From Rhodoferax sp. (GTDB lineage: Bacteria; Pseudomonadota; Gammaproteobacteria; Burkholderiales; Burkholderiaceae_C): DNA of 64,000 nucleotides. A program made the translations under genes and the position numbers. The stretch spans positions 1 through 64,000 of the forward strand of contig PKWM01000022.1 of NCBI GenBank assembly GCA_003133245.1, written 5' to 3'. The number at the start of each line of letters is the position of its first letter. The stretch's first letter is position 1. Below the pieces are notes generated by a model. It did not search any database, had not been told where the DNA came from, and saw only the letters and a list, made by a program, of their open reading frames with translations. This document shows positions 58,894 through 64,000 of this stretch, in pieces.

Positions 58894-59696
58894 ACCCGCC
58901 CGTATTGTTGTCGGCGCACCAAGCCGGCAAAGCCTTTGTGCACCAGGGTCAGTCGCGCTGGGCCTGTCGGGATGTGAGTTTTGACCTCTATCCCGGCGAA
59001 GTGCTGGCTGTGGTGGGCGAATCCGGCTCGGGCAAAAGCACGCTTTTGCGCTTGCTGGCAGCGCGCCATGCGTGCGACGAAGGCTCGGTGCATTACGACG
59101 TGCGCACCGAATCAAACAACGAACCTGTCGGCCTGGTGGATTTGGCAGAGCTGTCGGAGGCGCGCCTACGCTGCCTGGCTCGCACCGATTGGGGTTTTGT
59201 CGAACAACATGCCCGCGATGGCCTGCGCATGAACGTGTCGGGCGGCGCCAATGTGGGTGAACGCCTGATGGCGTTGGGCGCGCGCCACTATGGCAATCTG
59301 CGCAGCGAGGCCGTCTCATGGATGGAGCGCGTGGAGCTTGACACCGGCCGCATTGACGACCTGCCCGGCACTTATTCTGGCGGCATGCAACAGCGCCTGC
59401 AAATTGCCCGCAACCTAGTGACGTATCCGCGCCTGGTGTTCATGGACGAACCCACCACCGGTCTTGATGTGTCGGTGCAGGCGCGCTTGCTGGACCTGCT
59501 GCGCGAACTGGTGGACGAGTTGCAACTGGCCGCCGTGGTGGTCACCCATGACTTGGCGGTGGCACGCCTGCTGGCGCAACGCATGCTAGTGATGAAAGAC
59601 GGTCAGGTGGTAGAGCAGGGCCTGACCGACCGCGTGCTGGATGACCCCCAGCATCCCTATACCCAACTGCTTGTTTCCTCGGTACTGACACCATGA
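58890..59696 (+). CDS. phnK: C-P lyase ABC-type ATPase PhnK
   Basis: 268 residues. Walker A GESGSGKST, signature YSGGMQQRLQIARN and Walker B RLVFMDEP. PhnK is an ABC ATPase that binds the PhnGHIJ core rather than a membrane transporter. It overlaps phnJ and phnL by 4 bp each. Confidence 0.95.
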   Translation: MNPPVLLSAHQAGKAFVHQGQSRWACRDVSFDLYPGEVLAVVGESGSGKSTLLRLLAARHACDEGSVHYDVRTESNNEPVGLVDLAELSEARLRCLARTDWGFVEQHARDGLRMNVSGGANVGERLMALGARHYGNLRSEAVSWMERVELDTGRIDDLPGTYSGGMQQRLQIARNLVTYPRLVFMDEPTTGLDVSVQARLLDLLRELVDELQLAAVVVTHDLAVARLLAQRMLVMKDGQVVEQGLTDRVLDDPQHPYTQLLVSSVLTP

Positions 59697-60391
59697 CCAC
59701 TCTTATTCAAACCATCGCCCTGTCCAAGACCTTCACGCTGCACGGACGCGGCGGGCTGCAACTGCCGGTGTTTGCCGGCATTGATTTGAGCGTGCAACCG
59801 GGCGAGTGCCTGGCACTCACCGGCCACTCCGGCAGTGGTAAAAGTTCTTTGCTGCGCTGCCTGTACGGCAACTACGGCGCCAGCAGTGGGGAGGTTCGTA
59901 TCCGCCATTCTGGTGATTGGGTCAGCCTATCCACAGCCGCGCCGCGCGAGGTGTTTGACGTGCGCCGCCGCACCCTCGGTTATGTGTCGCAGTTCCTGCG
60001 CGTCATTCCGCGCGTGTCCACACTGGACATCGTGGCCGACCCTTTGCGCCGGCTCGGGGTGGGTGCCGAAGAGGCCCGCAAGCAAGCGGCACAATGGCTG
60101 CAACGGCTGAACCTGCACGAGCATTTGTGGCACCTGCCGCCGGCCACCTTCTCTGGCGGCGAGCAGCAGCGCGTCAACATCGCCCACGGCATGATCACCG
60201 CCCCACCCGTGTTGTTGCTGGACGAGCCCACCGCCTCGTTGGACGCAGACAACCGGCGCGTGGTGGTGGAACTGATCCACGCGGCCCGCGCGCAAGGCTC
60301 TGCCATCGTCGGCATCTTCCATGATGACGAAGTGCGCGAGGCCGTGGCCACGCGCTGCTTTGACGTCGAACAACACAGAAATCCCGTTTGA
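59693..60391 (+). CDS. phnL: C-P lyase ABC-type ATPase PhnL
   Basis: 232 residues. Walker A GHSGSGKSS, signature FSGGEQQRVNIAHG and Walker B VLLLDEP. PhnL is required with PhnGHI for the nucleosidase-like first step. It is followed 19 bp later by phnM. Confidence 0.95.
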   Translation: MTTLIQTIALSKTFTLHGRGGLQLPVFAGIDLSVQPGECLALTGHSGSGKSSLLRCLYGNYGASSGEVRIRHSGDWVSLSTAAPREVFDVRRRTLGYVSQFLRVIPRVSTLDIVADPLRRLGVGAEEARKQAAQWLQRLNLHEHLWHLPPATFSGGEQQRVNIAHGMITAPPVLLLDEPTASLDADNRRVVVELIHAARAQGSAIVGIFHDDEVREAVATRCFDVEQHRNPV

Positions 60392-60410
60392 ACTTCAAGG
60401 CCTCCGCTTT

Positions 60411-61553
60411 ATGAAACAACGTATTTTTAGCAATGCTCGCATCGTCACAGTTGACGAAGAATTTACCGGCAGCGTGGTGATTGAAAACGGTCTTATCCAA
60501 TCGGTAGACCGTGGCAACACGTCGGTGCTCGGCGCCGAAGACTGGGCTGGCGACTGGCTTATGCCCGGTCTGGTCGAGGTGCACACTGACAATCTGGAAA
60601 AACACCTGTCGCCCCGCCCTGGCGTGCTGTGGAACGCCCACTCCGCCATGACGGTGCATGACGCACAGTGCGCGGCAGCGGGTATTACCACGGTGCTGGA
60701 CTCCGTGGTGATTGGCGACTTGGATGAAGGCGGTCCGCGCAGCCAAACGCAGCACACCTCCATTGCTGCCCTGCACCAATGCAACGAAGAAGGGTTGATG
60801 CGGGTCGATCACCAGCTGCATCTGCGCTGCGAGCTCTCCGCCCCCGATATGCTGGAGGTGTTTCACCAGTATGCCGACGACTCGCTGCTGACCCTGGTGA
60901 GCATGATGGACCACACACCCGGCCAGCGCCAATGGCGTGACCTGAAAAGCTACCGCCGTTACACCGAGCGCAATGGCCGTTACAACGATGCCGAATTCGA
61001 CGCCATGATTGCGCAGCGCAAAGCCGACCAGCAGGCCTATTCACTCCTGCACCGGGTAGAAATTGTGCGTGAATGCCAGGCCCGTGGCCTGCCCTTGGCC
61101 AGCCACGATGACACCCTGCTCAGCGACATTGCCCAAGCGGTCTCCGAGGGTGTGGCCATGTCCGAATTCCCCACCACGGTGGAGGCAGCGCAAGCGGCGC
61201 GCGGCGCAGGAATGGCCATCATCATGGGTGGACCCAATATGGTCAAGGGCGGCTCGCACTCCGGCAACGTGTCGGCAGCGGAACTGGCACAACTTGATTT
61301 GCTTGATGTTTTTTCGTCTGACTACGTGCCCAGCAGCCTGTTGCTGGCCACTGTCATGCTCGGTTCCCTGGAGGGCTGGACGCTGCCCAAAGCGGTACGC
61401 ACCGTCACGGTCAACCCGGCACGCGCCATTGGCCGGCAGGACCGTGGCGACGTGGCCGTCGGCCAGCGCGGCGACCTGCTGCGCGTGCGCATGAACCGCG
61501 TCGGCATGCCGCTGGTGCTGGAAACCTGGCTGTCCGGAAAACGCGCTTTCTGA
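60411..61553 (+). CDS. phnM: Ribose 1-(alkylphosphonate) 5-triphosphate diphosphatase
   Basis: 380 residues from the ATG at 60411. Amidohydrolase fold: the metal site HTDN in MPGLVEVHTDNLEKH (variant of HxH), LASHDD and the conserved Asp in FSSDYVPSSLL. It removes pyrophosphate from the PhnI product, giving the PhnJ substrate. The last core gene of the operon. Confidence 0.95.
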   Translation: MKQRIFSNARIVTVDEEFTGSVVIENGLIQSVDRGNTSVLGAEDWAGDWLMPGLVEVHTDNLEKHLSPRPGVLWNAHSAMTVHDAQCAAAGITTVLDSVVIGDLDEGGPRSQTQHTSIAALHQCNEEGLMRVDHQLHLRCELSAPDMLEVFHQYADDSLLTLVSMMDHTPGQRQWRDLKSYRRYTERNGRYNDAEFDAMIAQRKADQQAYSLLHRVEIVRECQARGLPLASHDDTLLSDIAQAVSEGVAMSEFPTTVEAAQAARGAGMAIIMGGPNMVKGGSHSGNVSAAELAQLDLLDVFSSDYVPSSLLLATVMLGSLEGWTLPKAVRTVTVNPARAIGRQDRGDVAVGQRGDLLRVRMNRVGMPLVLETWLSGKRAF

Positions 61554-61560
61554 AACTTCA

Positions 61561-61615
61561 TGGGAAGGACCGCAGCTCGCGCATTCTGAGCCAGCTCTGT
61601 CCCCAACTGATCAAA
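61561..61615. repeat. Third copy of the GGGAC...CTCTGTCCCCAACTGAT repeat
   Basis: TGGGAAGGACCGCAG ... CTCTGTCCCCAACTGATCAAA lies between phnM and the hexapeptide gene. It nearly repeats the unit just upstream of phoU (31412-31443), including the short stretch ATTCACCATGC that leads into the start codon in both places. Confidence 0.7.
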
Positions 61616-61625
61616 CCTATTCACC

Positions 61626-62273
61626 ATGCACTACACCCACATCGCCGCCCAGAACCTCCCGCCCCATGTCAACCTGGGGCCGTCACCCACCCTCTCGGCC
61701 AGCGCCATCCTGCGCGACTGCCGCTTTGGTCGCTACACCCAGGTCGGCGAGCAGACGCGCATGGAAGACTGTTTGCTTGACGACTACGCCTACGTTCAGC
61801 ACCATTGCGACCTGATGTCAACCGACGTTGGCAAGTTTGCCAACATTGCCAACATGGTGCGCATCAACCCGGGCTTTCACCCGATGGAGCGACCCACGCT
61901 GCACCACTTTGTCTACCGGCCCACGATGTACGGTATGGATGAGCACGACGATGCCGACTTCTTTGCCTGGCGCCGCCGCCAGCGCGTGGTGATTGGTCAC
62001 GACACATGGATCGGCCACGGTGTTGTCATCATGCCGGGAGTGCACATTGGCAATGGCGCGGTGGTTGGCAGCAACTCGGTCGTGACGAAAGATGTGCCGA
62101 CCTATGCTATCGTCGCTGGCGCGGCGGCCAAGGTGATACGCCAACGCTTTCCAAAAGTGATTGCACAAGCCATTGAAGCAACCGCCTGGTGGGATTGGGA
62201 TCACGACACGTTGACTGAACGCATGGCTGATTTTCGAGATTTACGGAACTTCCTTGCCAAATACGCGCCCTGA
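61626..62273 (+). CDS. Hexapeptide-repeat acyltransferase linked to the phn operon
   Basis: 215 residues. Left-handed beta-helix hexads are visible (VQHHCDLMSTDVGKFANIAN, then IGHDTWIGHGVVIMPGVHIG and GNGAVVGSNSVVTKD). It belongs to the LbH acetyltransferases often found at the end of C-P lyase operons, where acylation of a phosphonate or sugar has been suggested. The exact substrate is unknown. It is convergent with the TonB-like gene. Confidence 0.85.
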   Translation: MHYTHIAAQNLPPHVNLGPSPTLSASAILRDCRFGRYTQVGEQTRMEDCLLDDYAYVQHHCDLMSTDVGKFANIANMVRINPGFHPMERPTLHHFVYRPTMYGMDEHDDADFFAWRRRQRVVIGHDTWIGHGVVIMPGVHIGNGAVVGSNSVVTKDVPTYAIVAGAAAKVIRQRFPKVIAQAIEATAWWDWDHDTLTERMADFRDLRNFLAKYAP

Positions 62274-62313
62274 GAGGTGGTGTGGCAGAACCCAGGACAC
62301 CCATGCAGCCGTT

Positions 62314-63225
62314 TCAGTTCACACGCGAAATCCGGTCCAGTGTTGGCGTCTTCACGATGCCCTTGGCACGGAAATAAAGCTTGGCAACCACCGAATCAAT
62401 TTCACCCGCCTGAACATTGCGGCCTTGCTGCAAAACCGTAAAGTTGTCGCCGCCGCTGGCCATGAAATTGTTCACTGTGATGCGGTAGGTTTTGTCCATT
62501 TCAATCGGGATGCCGTGCAGCTTCATGGAGCCGGGCACGACGCGCTGCCCGCTGCTGGGCGCCGCGCCATCGGGTTGACTGGCATCCCAGCTGTAGACAT
62601 CGCGTCGCACCGTAGCCAGCGCCGCATTGTCGAGCAAATTGGAATTGGAGGATTCAAGGATTCCCGCTTCGATCAGGCTGCCGGCGCGGGCCAGTGTGAA
62701 CCAGACCTTGACCTTGCCTTGCGGACGCTGCTGGCTGGCAGCGCGGCCGGTCGGGAAACGCTTGATTGAATTGAGCATGGCCCGCACCCAACTGGCGTAT
62801 TCGTTTTCCATTGAGGCGACCTGTGCCTTCTGGTGATCCGGTTCTGCTGCCGGTGCGGCAACAACCGGCAGTGTCGGTTTCATTGGGGCCTGGACTTCGC
62901 TGGGTGGCAGCTCCACCGGACTGACGCTGGGAACTGGCAACGAATCGGAGCGCTGGATCGGCGGCGCGCTATCGGCTCTGGGTGCCTGTGGCTCAGCGGT
63001 CTTGATGAACTTGACCGGCGGTGGCGGTGGTGGCGGCGGAAGAAGAACTTCCTGAATGATCACGGCTTCCAGTGGCTCCTTGATCAGGTTCAGACCTTTG
63101 CGCGCCATGCCGGAAACCAGGGCGTAGCCCAACAACGCGTGCAATGTCAGCACGACGACCAAGCCTGTGACCCGACGGGATGGCTCCCTGGGTTCAAAGT
63201 GGTTTGGCATGCTGAGCGTATTCAT
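62314..63225 (-). pseudogene. TonB-like protein fused to the end of a 5'-nucleotidase
   Basis: The ORF is intact (303 aa) but chimeric. Residues 1-208 are TonB-like: one membrane anchor (about 20-40), an eight-Pro run (63-70), and most of a TonB C-terminal domain (PQGKVKVWFTLARAGSL, ESSNSNLLDNAALATVRR). From about residue 209 the sequence is the last part of a 5'-nucleotidase (YSWDASQPDG, LHGIPIEMDKTYRITVNNFM, ASGGDNFTVL). The TonB end strand and most of the nucleotidase are missing. The joint is near position 62600. Confidence 0.85.
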
Positions 63226-63407
63226 TGGATCAACTGCTACATGGCGGCTAACGCTTGAACAAAGTCACTTTGCATTGTGTTTTCCTTCGGATGGCGTGGC
63301 TGGTTCTGGCATCTGGCGTTGGTAGCATCACGTCAGTCAACACTGATGTCTTGATTGGCCGGAATGGTCGTCCCGCCACCAACATGCAGGTAATTTAAGC
63401 GGAGAAA

Positions 63408-63425
63408 ATGACAACTTGACGACAA
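63408..63425 (-). promoter_or_regulatory. Candidate PHO box and promoter of the TonB-like gene
   Basis: Minus strand TTGTCGT caag TTGTCAT (5/7 and 6/7). The -10 TAAATT (63392-63397, 4/6) begins 10 bp after the box. The leader would be about 160 nt. No other gene lies between 63226 and 63472. Confidence 0.6.
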
Positions 63426-63472
63426 GGCAAACTGCTGAGCAGGGTTGCTAGCCTGCGGCAATGTGTCGGTGT

Positions 63473-63592
63473 CTAAGAATAAGTTTGGCGGCTCATCAGA
63501 CGTGAGCGTTGCAGTGCGAAAAATTCGAGCACGCCACAGGCAATACAAGCCGCAATGGTCATGATGAGAAAGATATTTTTCTTGTTTAACAT
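63473..63592 (-). CDS. 39-residue single-helix membrane microprotein under PHO control
   Basis: Starts MLNKKNIFLIMTIAACIACG, then VLEFFALQRSRLM, and ends SRQTYS. One strongly hydrophobic helix (about residues 7-27) lies between a basic N-terminus and a basic C-terminus, the look of a small inner-membrane protein with two cysteines. Support: one of the best PHO boxes in the window is 45 bp upstream. Against: no clear ribosome-binding site, and short ORFs arise by chance. I do not recognise the family. Confidence 0.5.
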   Translation of the reverse strand: MLNKKNIFLIMTIAACIACGVLEFFALQRSRLMSRQTYS

Positions 63593-63636
63593 AGTGTAAG
63601 GCCAAGGGCTGATGGCAGCCAAGTTACATTGGTTCT

Positions 63637-63654
63637 ATGACAGCTTTGTGTCAG
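63637..63654 (-). promoter_or_regulatory. Strong PHO box upstream of the microprotein
   Basis: Minus strand CTGACAC aaag CTGTCAT (6/7 and 7/7). TAACTT (63621-63626, 3/6) begins 10 bp after the box. The transcript would start near 63614, about 22 nt before the ATG at 63592. Confidence 0.7.
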
Positions 63655-63751
63655 TGCGAAATAACGACGCTGAGCGCGGTAAGAGTTGCAGGTCCTGAGC
63701 ATGTGACGCTAAGCTTGCGAGTGATGCTGTCAGCCTTCAACTTCTATTCCA

Positions 63752-64000
63752 TTGACAACTGTGACCCAAGCTAAACTGCCAGAACTCGATGCACTGGAGC
63801 GCATCATCGAATTGGGTGCAGCCTGGCTTGAAACACGCGTCGTCTGCAACGTGAATCTCTCGGGCGGCGTGGCCTATCCGGTACATGTCATCGCGTTGGG
63901 CAATCCCGCGCTTGACGTACCAGCCGTGGGCTATTTTGGCGGCGTTCACGGACTGGAGCGAATCGGCGCTGGCGTGGTGATTTCGTATCTGCAAAGCTTG
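63752..64000 (+). CDS. M14-type zinc carboxypeptidase family protein, 5' part
   Basis: Runs off the right edge. The frame from TTG 63752 or GTG 63761 gives VTQAKLPELDALERIIELGA, then NVNLSGGVAYPVHVIALGNP, and FGGVHGLERIGAGVVISYL. The HGLE (HxxE) after a hydrophobic strand is the first zinc-binding motif of the M14 carboxypeptidase/deacylase superfamily. The start codon is unsure. It is divergent from the microprotein. Confidence 0.75.
   Translation, partial: MTTVTQAKLPELDALERIIELGAAWLETRVVCNVNLSGGVAYPVHVIALGNPALDVPAVGYFGGVHGLERIGAGVVISYLQSL

Noticed and set aside
63333..63605. 90-codon open frame on the minus strand overlapping the microprotein
   Set aside because: Its translation lacks a clear domain or helix, its stop lies beyond the downstream PHO box, and the alternative 39-codon frame fits the upstream promoter and a membrane helix better.

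Overview
The window reads as the chromosome of a betaproteobacterium of the order Burkholderiales, most likely family Comamonadaceae (Rhodoferax/Polaromonas-like). The basis is gene order and protein character: ribF-ileS-lspA, paired PimC/PimD-like acyl-CoA dehydrogenases, an Omp32-type porin, TctAB transport genes and a Burkholderiales-type HNH protein. Genus and species cannot be settled from the sequence alone. No rRNA, tRNA, CRISPR array or prophage was recognised.

Layout. 1-27 kb is ordinary chromosome: tctAB, acyl-CoA dehydrogenases, gamma-glutamyltransferase, miaA, an MFS exporter, a large membrane diguanylate cyclase, hemH, a Na/Pi cotransporter, lspA-ileS-ribF, an HNH nuclease, a periplasmic-type ATP-dependent DNA ligase, purN, alaS, a decayed prolyl oligopeptidase and an isoaspartyl peptidase. 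From 27 kb to the right end almost everything concerns phosphorus. 27-34 kb holds pstSCAB-phoU-phoB-phoR. 34.6-40 kb holds an olsB-like acyltransferase, ppx, and an operon of PlcP-like metallophosphoesterase, diacylglycerol kinase, GT4 glycosyltransferase and an exported protein of unknown function. 40-43 kb holds ppk-sixA. 44-47 kb holds a porin, an olsA-like acyltransferase and a patatin phospholipase. 48.6-62.3 kb is a complete phosphonate (C-P lyase) locus: phnCDE, divergent phnF-DUF1045-phnN, phnGHIJKLM and a hexapeptide acyltransferase. 62.3-63.7 kb holds a TonB-like gene and a 39-codon membrane microprotein. A zinc carboxypeptidase gene runs off the right edge.

Main result. I find twelve candidate PHO boxes (two 7-bp CTGTCAT-like half-sites 11 bp apart), each followed by a candidate -10 hexamer starting exactly 10 bp after the box. 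They precede pstS, ppx, plcP, ppk, a broken CBS-GGDEF-EAL gene, the porin, olsA, phnC, phnF, phnG, tonB and the microprotein. Several are strong (pstS, ppx, olsA, phnG, microprotein); others (ppk, plcP, porin) have one degenerate half-site. Together they suggest one PhoB-controlled island. It would import phosphate, use phosphonates, turn polyphosphate over, and replace phospholipids: PlcP releases diacylglycerol, GT4 glycosylates it, DgkA recycles it, and OlsB/OlsA make ornithine lipid.

Second theme: gene decay by deletion. Alkaline phosphatase and a CBS-GGDEF-EAL protein have lost their middles. A TonB-like protein is fused to the last ~90 residues of a 5'-nucleotidase. An FtsX-type permease and a prolyl oligopeptidase are truncated and frameshifted. 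An ISNCY-type transposase survives only as a fragment. Several families of short palindromic repeats are scattered between genes, and one lies in frame inside miaA.
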